From NCBI RefSeq assembly GCF_000337735.1, contig NZ_AOHX01000038.1:1-41802 (forward strand): a stretch of 41,802 nt of DNA, read 5' to 3'. This DNA comes from Natronorubrum sulfidifaciens JCM 14089. Its GTDB lineage: Archaea > Halobacteriota > Halobacteria > Halobacteriales > Natrialbaceae. Below the pieces are notes generated by a model. The model did not search any database. It worked only from the letters and a program-made list of their open reading frames with translations, and was not told the origin of the DNA. Shown here piece after piece: positions 23,023 to 31,910 of this stretch. The first letter of the stretch is position 1. The number at the start of each line of letters is the position of its first letter. The position numbers and the translations under genes are program-made.

Positions 23023-24072
23023 TCAGCTGTCGGGCTCGCCATCGGCTGACACCTCGAACGGCCCTGCATCGGGCTCTTTTTGCGGTAACATCGGTCCGAT
23101 CGACGCGGTTCGGTGGGTGACGGCAGCGGTGCGGAGAATGTACGATGCGAGCAACGAAAGCGGTGAGACGACGACTGCGATCAGCGCGCTAACGACGTAC
23201 GGCAGGTAGCTCCCACTGATCATCGTGCCACTGAACCCGCCGTAGAGCAAGCCGAGCGTCATCGCTGCCAGCACAGCCGGGATGCCACAGTAGATCGTCA
23301 ACTGCGAGAAACGGGTGAGCTCCCGCTGTAGATACGTCGTTTTGAAGTGCTCTCGAGCGGTGAGAAACAGCTCCAGTGTCTCGATCAACGCCTCGAGCCT
23401 CGTCGCTGTCTCCGAGGAGTCGTCGTACCGTCCACGAAGCTGTCTGGCGACGTAGAGCTGCCAGGCGGCGTCGTAGCCGATCGCCGTTGACACTGCCGTG
23501 AACGTCCCGAACGTCGTGTGCTCGAGCGTGTCGTGCGTTCGCTCGGTGCTCGCTTCGATGCTGTGTACGAACCGCTGAATCAGCTCGCTGTGTTCGTCGT
23601 CGTGTGCTGTCGCGGTGTCGGCGAGCTCGCTGGCCTGGGTCGCGATCGTTTCGATGAGCAGTTCGAGCAGTTTCGTCGGTGACGCCGGCGTCGCCGGCAC
23701 CGTGGCCTGCGTGGCGATGTCGCTTCGGATGTCCATGATCCCCTCAAGTTGGTCGCGAGCGTCGTTCCCGGAGGCGAACTCCTGTGAGAGGATGAGCTGG
23801 TTGATCGAAACGACGAGTGTGACAAGCGAGAAGGTGCCGGCGATCATCCCGCCGGCGAGTCTGGTGACCGAATCGTCGTTGGTAACCGAGATGATACCGA
23901 TCTCGATCAAACCGAGAAAGAACCCGAAAACGAGAAGCGAGATGCTGGCCGCGATGACCGTCCGATCGCCCTCGACGAGTACCCACTCGCGAACCCGTGT
24001 CAGCGAATCGGCTTGGCTTCCGATATCAGTCCCGTGGGACTCGAGCGGCTCGTCGGTCTCAGCGGACCCCAT
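23023..24072 (-). CDS. Multi-pass membrane protein of unknown function (349 aa)
   Basis: Unrecognised. Two hydrophobic helices lie near the N-terminus (about 40-90: ISLLVFGFFLGLIEIGIISV and MIAGTFSLVTLVVSINQLIL). A soluble domain of about 150 residues rich in Ala, Glu, Thr and His follows, with helix-forming segments, then two more helices (about 265-320) and a polar tail. Four helices with the large loop and both ends in the cytosol is the natural topology. The wide central helical domain between helix pairs recalls channel or sensor proteins, but no motif supports this. The ATG at 24072 is preferred to the GTG at 24093. It is convergent with the OsmC gene, 21 bases between stops. Confidence 0.7.
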   Translation of the reverse strand: MGSAETDEPLESHGTDIGSQADSLTRVREWVLVEGDRTVIAASISLLVFGFFLGLIEIGIISVTNDDSVTRLAGGMIAGTFSLVTLVVSINQLILSQEFASGNDARDQLEGIMDIRSDIATQATVPATPASPTKLLELLIETIATQASELADTATAHDDEHSELIQRFVHSIEASTERTHDTLEHTTFGTFTAVSTAIGYDAAWQLYVARQLRGRYDDSSETATRLEALIETLELFLTAREHFKTTYLQRELTRFSQLTIYCGIPAVLAAMTLGLLYGGFSGTMISGSYLPYVVSALIAVVVSPLSLLASYILRTAAVTHRTASIGPMLPQKEPDAGPFEVSADGEPDS

Positions 24073-24324
24073 ATGTCGACGTCGTTCGAACACCCAATAA
24101 GGGCCTGCGTTGCATAGGTCATGGTCGCCGTCTCGAGGAGCACCGAGCGCTGCCGGTTCAGGGCCGACACTGAAATAGGTTCGTGGTGACAGGCCGACTA
24201 TGGCTCGTCACAGAATCCGTACAGGCCCGGACAGGCGTCAGAGGGGCTGCTGTAACGATTTCCCGCCGGTCGCCGATCCGTGCTGGCGATCGGCGGCAAA
24301 TCGGGACAGCAATCCGTATCAGTC

Positions 24325-24831
24325 ATGGGGTCGGTGATGTTGCGTTCGACATGCTCCCGCCGACGCGTTCTCACTGTCGTCGGGGCTGGGGCCACTGCCG
24401 CGCTGGCCGGCTGCAACGACGGCGGTGTTGGCAGCGAACCCGAGTACGAAGCGGGATCGGTTGGTAGCCTCGACGGCGAGAACCGCTCGGCCACAGAGAT
24501 GACGGCGGCTGAATCGCTCGCCCAACAGGAAACCAACGACGGTGTGACGCCTCTCGAGGCAGTGACGATCACCGACCACGAGTTCGTCCTCGAGAGCGAC
24601 TATCGGGGCTCGACAGTGCAAGGGACAGTCGAGAACACCAGTGACGACCGCATTGAACTCCTCGAAGTCCGCGTTCGCGTCTACGACGACAGCGGCGCGC
24701 AACTCGGGCAGTTTCTCGATAGCGTCGGCGATCTGGCTGGGGAGGCAAGCTGGTCGTTTCAGGTCGTCATCCTCAAGCCACCGTCGGAGATTACGGACTA
24801 CGACATTTCCGTCCTCGGGACGCCGACGTGA
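24325..24831 (+). CDS. Tat lipoprotein with FxLYD-like domain
   Basis: A 168-residue exported lipoprotein. A twin-arginine signal (CSRRRVLTVVGAGATAAL) ends in the lipobox LAGC with Cys30. After a Gly/Ser/Glu linker, residues about 85-165 form a beta-sandwich like the FxLYD family: VQGTVENTSDDRIELLEVRV, then VYDDSGAQLGQFLDSVGDLA and a closing aromatic strand. FxLYD domains usually act in extracellular binding or adhesion; the ligand is unknown. An alternative ATG at 24337 would trim four residues. It is convergent with the winged-helix gene, about 60 bases between stops, so it is its own unit. Confidence 0.8.
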   Translation: MGSVMLRSTCSRRRVLTVVGAGATAALAGCNDGGVGSEPEYEAGSVGSLDGENRSATEMTAAESLAQQETNDGVTPLEAVTITDHEFVLESDYRGSTVQGTVENTSDDRIELLEVRVRVYDDSGAQLGQFLDSVGDLAGEASWSFQVVILKPPSEITDYDISVLGTPT

Positions 24832-24893
24832 GGACTGTTCGTCGCTCGAGTGAAAACACGATACCGTCTACTACTCGTGAGATGACCCCTGCC

Positions 24894-25238
24894 TTAGTGG
24901 TCGTCTTCGATGAGGTCGTCTGTGACCCCCTCGTACACCTCCTCGAGGGTGATCGCGAGCGTGTAGGAGGGACGGCCCTTGCCGGTCGGTGACGTTCGAC
25001 CGGTTTCGATTTCCTCGACGAAGCCCTCGTCCTCGAGACGGTACAGCGAGCGCATGATGTCCGCCTCGGTAATGGTTCCGACGACCTCCGTATCGACACC
25101 CTCCAGTTGTGTCTGACAGACCTGTCGAAGGTCGTGTGTTTGAACCGGCGTCTCGTCCTCGCGGTGTTGTGCGGCGACGGCAAGCAGGATGACCTGCTCG
25201 GTCAGGGAGATCTCATCAAACCGGGATTCTGTGGCCAT
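24894..25238 (-). CDS. Small winged-helix transcriptional regulator (114 aa)
   Basis: A 114-residue protein that is all one winged-helix domain. LTEQVILLAVAAQHR is the first helix; a helix-turn-helix lies around ITEADIMRSLYRLEDEGFVE, and the wing follows in SPTGKGRPSYTLAITL. The architecture is PadR/MarR-like and is frequent in haloarchaea as a stand-alone DNA-binding protein. The acidic C-terminal helix probably forms the dimer contact. No ligand can be read. It lies downstream of the PspA gene on the same strand, with a 187-base gap that leaves room for its own promoter, so a regulatory link to membrane stress is possible but unproven. Confidence 0.78.
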   Translation of the reverse strand: MATESRFDEISLTEQVILLAVAAQHREDETPVQTHDLRQVCQTQLEGVDTEVVGTITEADIMRSLYRLEDEGFVEEIETGRTSPTGKGRPSYTLAITLEEVYEGVTDDLIEDDH

Positions 25239-25425
25239 AACTGGACTTACACGTCAACCATGGTAGTCGTTGCTTTTCATTTCATGATACGAAATTCAGA
25301 ATAATAAACTCAACGAGTGTCGCGACCGCCGTCCGGAACGGCGTTCGGCGCGTGATCTCCGTTCTGATCGGACAAAACCCGTCGTCGATCGCCGTCTGAC
25401 GGAACCTCGCGTCGCCGGTGGTCGA

Positions 25426-26226
25426 TCAGTTGTTCTCTTCGTCCTGCAGTTCCGTGAGTTCGGCTTCGACGTCGGCGTCGAGATCCTCGAGTTCCGCCTC
25501 GTCGACGTCTGCTGTTGGTTCGGGTTCGTCCTCACCCATCTCGGATTTGAGCGTCTCGAGTTCCGCCTCGACGCCGCTGTCGGTCGAGAGCGCCTCGAGT
25601 TCGCGGTCGATGTTGTCCTTGTCCGACAGCACGTCGTCGAACGCCCCGGTTTCGTGGAGTTCGTCGAGTGCGGCGGCGCGTGCCTCCATGTCTTCGGTCT
25701 GTTCTTCGGCGCGTTCTATGGCGCGCCCGACGTCCTCGAACTCCTCGCCCGTTGACGTCATCGCTTCCGAGACGGTCGAGCTCGCCTTGGCGGCCTCGTG
25801 GCGGGCTTTCATCGTCTCCTTTTTGGTCCGGAACTCCTCGATACGGGTCTGCAGTTCGTCTTTCTGCTCGATCAGCTGATCCTGCTGGCTCTGGAGTTGT
25901 GAGACCTGCCGCTCCAGATCTTCGATCTGGTTCATCTTCGTCTTCTTTTTTTCCAGGGCGCGACGTGCCAGGTCCTCGCGATCCTGCTGGACGGCAGTAC
26001 GGGCCTGTTCGTTGTGTTTCTCGACGTTCTCCTCGAGGCGGCGTTTCTGCATCTCGAGGCGTTTTTTCTGTGTGGTGAGGTCGGCGATACCGCGTTTGAC
26101 CTGCTGGAGCTGGTCGCGCATCTGCTCGTAGGAGTAATCGAGCGTCTGCGTCGGATCCTCGGCTCGGTTGAGCACCGAGTTGATCTTCGACCGGATGACG
26201 TAGGAGGTCCGAGAGAGGATGCCCAT
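25426..26226 (-). CDS. pspA: PspA/IM30 (Vipp1) family membrane-stress protein
   Basis: A 266-residue PspA/IM30 protein, an ESCRT-III-related membrane-remodelling family that polymerises on damaged inner leaflets. MGILSRTSYVIRSKINSVLN is the amphipathic membrane-inserting helix, followed by the family sequence RAEDPTQTLDYSYEQMRDQL. Long coiled-coil hairpin helices rich in Lys, Glu and Gln run to about 190. An acidic low-complexity tail (about 215-266) is added, as in haloarchaeal homologues. The ATG at 26226 starts the amphipathic helix exactly. It is divergent from the alpha/beta hydrolase, with a GC-poor stretch between them. Confidence 0.94.
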   Translation of the reverse strand: MGILSRTSYVIRSKINSVLNRAEDPTQTLDYSYEQMRDQLQQVKRGIADLTTQKKRLEMQKRRLEENVEKHNEQARTAVQQDREDLARRALEKKKTKMNQIEDLERQVSQLQSQQDQLIEQKDELQTRIEEFRTKKETMKARHEAAKASSTVSEAMTSTGEEFEDVGRAIERAEEQTEDMEARAAALDELHETGAFDDVLSDKDNIDRELEALSTDSGVEAELETLKSEMGEDEPEPTADVDEAELEDLDADVEAELTELQDEENN

Positions 26227-26346
26227 ATGCCTACCTATCGCTCGTCACCCTTAAAAACATCACATCAGCGACAGTCCTCGACAAAACGGACTCGTGGACG
26301 GGTGTTTCTCGCCGATTTGATTAGCCAGCGCCTCGATGTCTCCGCT

Positions 26347-26961
26347 ATGAGCGACGTTCTTATCCCCGGCGGTCGCGACGTTCGTGGAACGCTCGAGGTG
26401 CCAGCCGACGACCCGTCTGCGGTCGTCGTCGCCTGTCCGCCCCATCCCCAACACGGCGGAAGTCGATCCGATCCGCGCCTCGCCGCGGTCAGCGAGACGC
26501 TTTCTGACGTTGGAATCGCCTGTCTTCGAATCGACTACGGCCCGTGGGACGACGGCTACGGCGAGCGCGAAGACGTCCGCAACGCGATCCGCTGGGCCGA
26601 CGAGCAGTACGACGGGCTCCCGGTGGGCGTCTTCGGCTACAGCTTCGGAGCCGCACAGGCGCTGCTCGCTGCGGCCGACGTCGACCGCGAGGTCGCCGCC
26701 GTCTCCGTACTCGCACCTCCCACGCGTCTCGATGACGACCTCGACGCACTCGCAGCGCTCGAGGCCCTCGCGTGTCCGGTCCAACTCCTCTACGGCGAGC
26801 GGGATTCGACCGTCGACTGCGAGCCCCTCCTCGAGCGCGCCCGCGAGCGCGGCGACACGGTCACGGCGCTGTCGGGCGATCACTTCTTCGTTGGCCAGCA
26901 CGGAACGATCGCCGACGCAGTCGGCGACTTTCTCGAGGCCGTGTTGCTCGAGTCGGCGTAG
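26347..26961 (+). CDS. Alpha/beta hydrolase (dienelactone-hydrolase-like)
   Basis: A 204-residue single-domain alpha/beta hydrolase without signal peptide. The catalytic triad can be placed: Ser in VFGYSFGAAQ (GxSxG), Asp in LLYGERDSTVD and His in ALSGDHFFVG. The N-terminal PPHPQHGGSRSDP is a family loop near the oxyanion hole. Its compactness and lack of a cap suit a small esterase or thioesterase-like role; the natural substrate is unknown. The ATG at 26347 precedes a first strand of typical length; the longer frame upstream overlaps the pspA gene antisense. It is convergent with herA, 46 bases between stops. Confidence 0.87.
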   Translation: MSDVLIPGGRDVRGTLEVPADDPSAVVVACPPHPQHGGSRSDPRLAAVSETLSDVGIACLRIDYGPWDDGYGEREDVRNAIRWADEQYDGLPVGVFGYSFGAAQALLAAADVDREVAAVSVLAPPTRLDDDLDALAALEALACPVQLLYGERDSTVDCEPLLERARERGDTVTALSGDHFFVGQHGTIADAVGDFLEAVLLESA

Positions 26962-27007
26962 CCCTCTCCTATAGTCCCACTGAACGTCAGTGCACATCCG
27001 ATCGCAC

Positions 27008-28864
27008 TCAGTCTCGGCCGTGACGGGTGAGACACTTCGGGAGGCCGATCAACTCGACGGGTTCGGAGTTGTCCGGCGAGTAGACGACCATCTGCCCTTT
27101 CTCCATGTAGGGCACTTTCGACTCGAGGTTGCTGGGGATGTTGACGCTCTTGATGGCGTCCTCGTCGCCTAAGTTGAGAACGACGGTGGTGTTGATCTGC
27201 TTGAAGACGGCGTCGTGGATGTCCTGTGGGTCCTGCGTGATGAGGAACAGTCCCAGCCGTTCTTTCCGGCCCTGTTTGGCCGCTTCGGTGAACTTTCGGA
27301 TGACCTTGCCTGCCTGCACGCTGTCGGCGTCGGTCAGGAAGTTGTGGGCCTCGTCCATCCCCAACACGAGTGGCGTCTCCTTGATTCGGTCGTAGATGGG
27401 GTCGTTCGAGAGTTTCTGGTCGATCAGCAGCGAGGAGACCGCGAGGACGATCGCTTCCGTCGCTCGCGTGTCGTTGATGTGGTACGTCGGGACGACCGTC
27501 AGCCCACCGGGGCGGACGAAATCGTGGACCAGTTCCGTAATCGGCTGGGCGTCCTGATCGAAGACGTGGCCAAAGCCAAGCACCCGCCGGCGGACGGCGT
27601 CGAACGTCGCCTCGTGAACCCGGCCCGACTCGTCGAGTTCCTCGCGCAACGCGGGGTCGTCGAGGAAGGTGGTAAACTCCTCGTACGTCCCGCCGTTGCC
27701 GTACTGCTTGCGGAATCGCGGCAACAGAACGCTGACGAGCGCGCCGTACTGGTTGTCGTTCAGTCCGCTGCCGGCGACCAGCCACGGGTTCTCATAGACC
27801 ATCGAGAACGGAATCGTGAACTCGACCTGTTTCGCGCGATGGTGGCCCGCCGAATAGGTGGCCGAGCCGACTTTCGGGATAAACGCCGTCGTATCCTCGT
27901 GGCCGCCGTAGGCGATTCCCTCGCGCTCGAGTCGCCGGGCGAACTCGCTATCGAGGTCGGGGTTGTCGTCGTGCATCTGGGCGTACTCGTCCTGTGGGTC
28001 GAACTGGACGACGGCGGTGCCGACCTCGCGGCCGTCGGCCATCGGATACGTCCGCTCTGCGGCGAGATACTGCCGAAGGATGTTCTTTGCGCCGTGGGTT
28101 TTCCCGGAGCCGGTGCCCCCCGCGATCAGCGTATGGCGGAAGACGAGCGGGTCGCCGGACGCGTAGTCGTCTTTCAGCCGGTAATCGATCGTCGGCGGCG
28201 ACGCCGCCGTCCGAACTTTCTCCCCGCCGACGGAGAGGTGGCCGAGGAAGACGCCGTCTTCGGGCATCTTCAGCCCGGTTTTGATCGCCTCGATGTCGTC
28301 GGCCGTCCGGATCACCGTCTGCGGTTTCGGGACACGGTCGGTCATCCGCCGTTTCAACTCTCCGTCATCGTCGTAGAGGACGGCCACGGGCTCGAGGGTC
28401 GCGACGAACTTGTAGTCAGCTTCGTCGACCTCGTCGGTTCGCATCGCCCGGCGGGCGTGGATCTCCGTCGCGTCGTCGGCGTGGTACTGCTGGGCGTACT
28501 CGAGGCCGGTGATCCGACAGAACAGCGTTTCGCCGTCCGGATATGGTGCGAGCAGGTAGCTCCCGATGCGGATCGACGAGCGGTTGTCCTGCGTGACGTA
28601 CGCGCGCAGGGAAGTGTCGTCTTCGTCCTCGGCGATACGCAATCCCTGAGAGACACAGAGCGTGCCGATCCCGACGTCTTCGCCGCGGGGATCGACGGGC
28701 GTCGATTCGAACGCCGTGTTCGAGTCCTCGTTCGTCCCTGTCGAGTCGCTGGCACTCGAGGCAGCCGATGCCGTGTCGCCCACATCGGCAGCGGCGGCGT
28801 CTGTCGAGTCGGAATCGCCGTCCGCACCGGCATCAAAATCGCCGAAATCTCCCAGATCGCTCAT
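27008..28864 (-). CDS. herA: HerA-type DNA translocase/helicase ATPase
   Basis: A 618-residue HerA-FtsK-clade hexameric ATPase. Residues 1-60 are a Ser/Asp/Ala-rich disordered head. The HAS-barrel region (about 65-230) precedes Walker A GGTGSGKTHG at 249-258. Walker B is LVLGMDEAHNF at about 499-509, and VVLNLGDEDAIKSVNIPSNL comes late in the core. HerA works with the nuclease NurA in end resection with Mre11-Rad50 in archaea. The ATG at 28864 follows the upstream regulator stop by 59 bases, so the two genes may share a message. The nearest nuclease gene is nurA, 1.2 kb away on the same strand. Confidence 0.93.
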   Translation of the reverse strand: MSDLGDFGDFDAGADGDSDSTDAAAADVGDTASAASSASDSTGTNEDSNTAFESTPVDPRGEDVGIGTLCVSQGLRIAEDEDDTSLRAYVTQDNRSSIRIGSYLLAPYPDGETLFCRITGLEYAQQYHADDATEIHARRAMRTDEVDEADYKFVATLEPVAVLYDDDGELKRRMTDRVPKPQTVIRTADDIEAIKTGLKMPEDGVFLGHLSVGGEKVRTAASPPTIDYRLKDDYASGDPLVFRHTLIAGGTGSGKTHGAKNILRQYLAAERTYPMADGREVGTAVVQFDPQDEYAQMHDDNPDLDSEFARRLEREGIAYGGHEDTTAFIPKVGSATYSAGHHRAKQVEFTIPFSMVYENPWLVAGSGLNDNQYGALVSVLLPRFRKQYGNGGTYEEFTTFLDDPALREELDESGRVHEATFDAVRRRVLGFGHVFDQDAQPITELVHDFVRPGGLTVVPTYHINDTRATEAIVLAVSSLLIDQKLSNDPIYDRIKETPLVLGMDEAHNFLTDADSVQAGKVIRKFTEAAKQGRKERLGLFLITQDPQDIHDAVFKQINTTVVLNLGDEDAIKSVNIPSNLESKVPYMEKGQMVVYSPDNSEPVELIGLPKCLTRHGRD

Positions 28865-28923
28865 ATCAGTTCCATCCGGGCGGGCCCACAAACGCGTTTC
28901 CCTCCGCTCGTCTCGACGCTCGA

Positions 28924-29556
28924 CTACTGGACGAGCGATGGGACCGGGGCGTGACCCGTGACCACTCCAGCCTCGGGATCGAACTCGAGCAGGCCGGCGT
29001 CTGCGAGCAGGGGGAGATGCGTGTGATACAACGAGAGCGTCGCCCGTTCCGGGTCGGACGGCGACGCAGCGTCGTGGGAAACGAGTCGCGATGCGAGCGT
29101 CTCGACCGACAGTGGGCGGTCGTGGTCGGTGACCATCGTGCAGAGACGGAGCCGGGTCGGATGGACGAGCGCCTCGAGCAGCCGACCACAGTTCTCACGC
29201 TCGCACAGCTCCAAGAGCGAGGTGAGCGTCGTGCGAGCGACTGGCAACTCGGCTACGAGTTCCACACCGGTTTCGCCATCCCACGTGATGATACCGTGGT
29301 CGGCCAGTCGCGGGAGATGATTGTGTCGGAGGCTGGTCTGGACGTCACGCCGTGCGTGCGCAGTCGAGCCGTCGAACGGCTCGTTCTCGACGATCGCCGT
29401 CGTCAGCTCTGTTACCGACAGCTGCGTTCGACTGGCGCCGAGAATCGCAAGGAGACGAACGCGCCGTGGGTGACTGAAGGCGTCGTACCACTCCGCCGGG
29501 ATATTCTCGAGCGAACCCTGCTCGTTGTCACCGCTGGAGTGAACGTCCGAACTCAT
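28924..29556 (-). CDS. Tandem winged-helix regulator (DUF7344-like)
   Basis: A 210-residue protein with two similar winged-helix domains. The first starts near EWYDAFSHPRRVRLLAILG and the second near ALVHPTRLRLCTMV; each carries a recognition helix before an HLPLLADAGLL or HLPRLADHGII segment. This internal duplication of an 85-residue unit fits the DUF7344 domain family of haloarchaeal regulators. It is cytosolic and probably binds DNA as a pseudo-dimer. The ATG at 29556 is preferred because the frame upstream (to 29598) lacks protein character. It sits directly upstream of herA and could regulate or be co-expressed with DNA-repair genes. Confidence 0.82.
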   Translation of the reverse strand: MSSDVHSSGDNEQGSLENIPAEWYDAFSHPRRVRLLAILGASRTQLSVTELTTAIVENEPFDGSTAHARRDVQTSLRHNHLPRLADHGIITWDGETGVELVAELPVARTTLTSLLELCERENCGRLLEALVHPTRLRLCTMVTDHDRPLSVETLASRLVSHDAASPSDPERATLSLYHTHLPLLADAGLLEFDPEAGVVTGHAPVPSLVQ

Positions 29557-29770
29557 TGCTCGTATGGAGCGGTGCAGCAGGCATAAGCCCGTTTCCAAAA
29601 CGATTTGGCTCGGCTCGGCGTCGAGCGCGGTCGAGTGTGCGTACGGACCTCGAAATCAGTGGTCGAACGCGGCCATCCCGTGGGTACACCAGTCAATCGG
29701 TCCCGCGGGCCAGATCAGCGAGTGGGTAACGAGCACTGTCTTTTTGCAGCCAGGAATCCTAGATGAGCGT

Positions 29771-30106
29771 ATGATACTGGTACGCGGTCGTGCCGGCGGC
29801 ACCGAACTGACTGGCACGCTGTACGAACGGGGCGAGCGAGCGCCCTCGTTCCGTGGCGCACCCGACGAAGACGCCGCGTACGTGTGGGTCTGTGATGAGT
29901 TCTACGAGGTCGACAGCGGCGGCTCGATCCAGCTCGTCGACGGCCGCGAGGTCCATCTCGCGTTCGAATCGCCGATGCCACGCGGGTTCGACACTCGAGA
30001 GCAAGCGCTCGAGGGAGCCAAAGAACACGTCCGGACGCAGTTCGCCCGAATCGGTGTCGATCCCGACGATGTCACCTTCGACGTCGACAAGAAAGAAGCG
30101 CTTTAG
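29771..30106 (+). CDS. Conserved haloarchaeal small protein (DUF7113-like)
   Basis: A 111-residue soluble protein matching a conserved haloarchaeal family as I recall it (DUF7113). It starts MILVRGRAGGTELTGTLYER and continues with a compact beta-rich core, including YVWVCDEFYEVDSGG and AFESPMPRGFDTREQALEGA; it then ends in a helix with EHVRTQFARIGVDPDDV. No catalytic motif is recognisable. The ATG at 29771 is used; an ATG at 29763 in another frame is not. The stop shares bases with the stop of the convergent nurA gene, so the two ends overlap by four bases. A T-run (gtctttttgc, about 29739-29748) lies upstream at promoter distance. Confidence 0.75.
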   Translation: MILVRGRAGGTELTGTLYERGERAPSFRGAPDEDAAYVWVCDEFYEVDSGGSIQLVDGREVHLAFESPMPRGFDTREQALEGAKEHVRTQFARIGVDPDDVTFDVDKKEAL

Positions 30107-31383
30107 TACGGCTCCTCGCTCCAGCGGTGGTCATCGTAGGTTCGATCCTGCGACGTATCGAACTGCGCCTCGAGCGTTTCACGAAGCGATTGTTTCTCCG
30201 AGCGACTGATCCGGGCGAGTTCGTCCGCTTTTTCGACGATCGTCGGCGGGCCGTGGGCGATCGCAACGTCCTGTAACACCTGCATCGTCAACTGCTCGCG
30301 TGTCTCCGGATCGCGGGTGAACGCATACGGCGCCTCGATCCGGTAGATGAGATCGTCACGGGGGTCGTAGACGATGAAGAAGGTCACTTCGTACTCCTCG
30401 AGTGAGTGTTTGCGCTCGACGCCGAGGGCGTTGCCGTCGACCGACAGTGGGCGGTCGACGCCGCCACGCGAGCGAAACCAGTTGGTGTATGTCAGCGCCG
30501 ACGTCTCCCGCTCCCAGCGGTCGCCGTCGATATCGGGCACGTACTCGCCGCGTTCGAGGAGCCGGGTAAACAGCGCCGAGTCGTCGCTCCACGGACTGGC
30601 GATGTCGACATCACGTTTATTCTTCAACGTCCGTGTGATGACTCGAGTCGCCGGATTCTTGACGAAGCCGACGAGGGGAACCTCCCGGTCGACGAACCGT
30701 TCGACCAGCCGGACATAGTTCTCGAGAACTGTCGTCGGCCGCGGGTCCTCGAGCAGGAAGTCCGCCAGATCGGGATGCTGGTCGGCCCAGCGGAGCAGTC
30801 CGCGCGGGTACAGCGGACCGTCGAGCACGAGCAGGTCCGCGACATCGTCGGCGTGGTCACAGGCGTGTTTGCTCTCGGCGAGATAGAGCGCCAGCGCGTG
30901 GACGACACCCTCTGCAAAGCGTGGCAGCGGTGGGATCTTCACGGCTCGGCTCCGACTGTAGCCCTCATCGAACGTCCCCCACGTCTCGTCGACGGTCATC
31001 GTCTCGTCGTTCGAGTGGACGGTCATCACGGTGGTTCGCGAGCGGTGGAGGTCGAGATCGCTCGGCGTCGCGCTCATCGCCGCCTGTGCGATATCGATGA
31101 CGAGCCCGTTTTTGAACGTCGTCGGGTTAATCGTCCCCGCGTCGAGGCCGTGTTCGGTCTCGAAGGGGCGGTCGTGGAGGGCGACGTCCTCGCAGTCGAC
31201 GAACCGTCGGCGCTGGTCATCGACCGGCTCGAGGATCGTCCGGCCGCTGTCGTCGAGAAGCGGGTCCAGAAACGAGTCCCAGACCGTCTCCGCGAAGGCA
31301 CGGCGGTCGCGTTCGTCGGCCCCGTGGTCGATCCGTCTCGCGAGCCGTGCGATCCCGTCGAAATGAACCGGATCGAGCGTCAT
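30103..31383 (-). CDS. nurA: NurA-domain nuclease
   Basis: A 426-residue NurA-family nuclease, a 5'-3' exo/endonuclease that acts with HerA on DNA ends. The Asp-containing strand motifs can be seen: GLVIDIAQAAM at about 94-104 and LLVLDGPLYPRGLL at about 184-197. Basic segments (VITRTLKNKRDVD) and the late HSLEEYEVTFFIVYDP complete the core. The length is near the upper end for archaeal NurA. The ATG at 31383 is preferred to an earlier in-frame start at 31410. It lies on the same strand as herA, with the winged-helix gene and the small protein between them. The ends of nurA and the small protein overlap. Confidence 0.88.
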   Translation of the reverse strand: MTLDPVHFDGIARLARRIDHGADERDRRAFAETVWDSFLDPLLDDSGRTILEPVDDQRRRFVDCEDVALHDRPFETEHGLDAGTINPTTFKNGLVIDIAQAAMSATPSDLDLHRSRTTVMTVHSNDETMTVDETWGTFDEGYSRSRAVKIPPLPRFAEGVVHALALYLAESKHACDHADDVADLLVLDGPLYPRGLLRWADQHPDLADFLLEDPRPTTVLENYVRLVERFVDREVPLVGFVKNPATRVITRTLKNKRDVDIASPWSDDSALFTRLLERGEYVPDIDGDRWERETSALTYTNWFRSRGGVDRPLSVDGNALGVERKHSLEEYEVTFFIVYDPRDDLIYRIEAPYAFTRDPETREQLTMQVLQDVAIAHGPPTIVEKADELARISRSEKQSLRETLEAQFDTSQDRTYDDHRWSEEPY

Positions 31384-31501
31384 ATGCTGTGGCTCCCACC
31401 CCACCCGCAAAAAGTCAGCGGTGCGGACACTCCGCAGTAGCCGATGCTATTCACTCGAGTGCGGGTAAATTACTATCAGAAAAATCATTTGATCGGGTCG
31501 C

Positions 31502-31780
31502 ATGAGGTCATCTGTCCTGATGTCCAAGCGAGGTCTGGAAGCGGCCGAACCCGACGACGATGCGATCAACTGGCGACAGAACGGCTCGAGTGTCACGCTC
31601 TACGACGAAGCGAACGCCGACGCTTGGGTCCGAATGACGTTCGAAGCCGGCATCCCTCCTGAACACCGGCTCTACATGATCTGTGACGAGTGTGGGGCGG
31701 TCTTCGCACAGCGAACGACTCCCGGCCACAGCACTGTCTGTGGCGACTGTGGCACGATGTTTGAGCACCGAGCAGACTGA
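31502..31780 (+). CDS. Small zinc-ribbon protein (DUF7129-like)
   Basis: A 92-residue protein (86 if it starts at the in-frame ATG at 31520). The C-terminal half holds two CxxC pairs, YMICDECGAVFAQ and TVCGDCGTMFEH, forming a four-Cys zinc ribbon. The N-terminal half is mixed polar with MTFEAGIPPEH before the ribbon. The pattern fits small haloarchaeal zinc-binding proteins, some annotated DUF7129; many are thought to regulate or bind nucleic acids. A TATA-like stretch (aattactatc, about 31469-31478) about 25-30 bases upstream favours the ATG at 31502 and a near-leaderless message. It is divergent from nurA. Confidence 0.77.
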   Translation: MRSSVLMSKRGLEAAEPDDDAINWRQNGSSVTLYDEANADAWVRMTFEAGIPPEHRLYMICDECGAVFAQRTTPGHSTVCGDCGTMFEHRAD

Positions 31781-31910
31781 ACTGCACCGTTTTGGCAGGC
31801 GTCTCTTTCCTACTTGTGTGACACGCCGCACTCGAGTGCAGTCACGCACCCTTCACGTGTCAGTTTCATTTTACGTCGGCCGAGATATTCGACTCCAATG
31901 GTCGATCAGC

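Noticed and set aside
27215-28954. 579-residue open frame on the plus strand opposite herA
   Set aside because: The complementary strand has Walker A, Walker B and family length. The long antisense frame is a by-product of high GC and codon bias.
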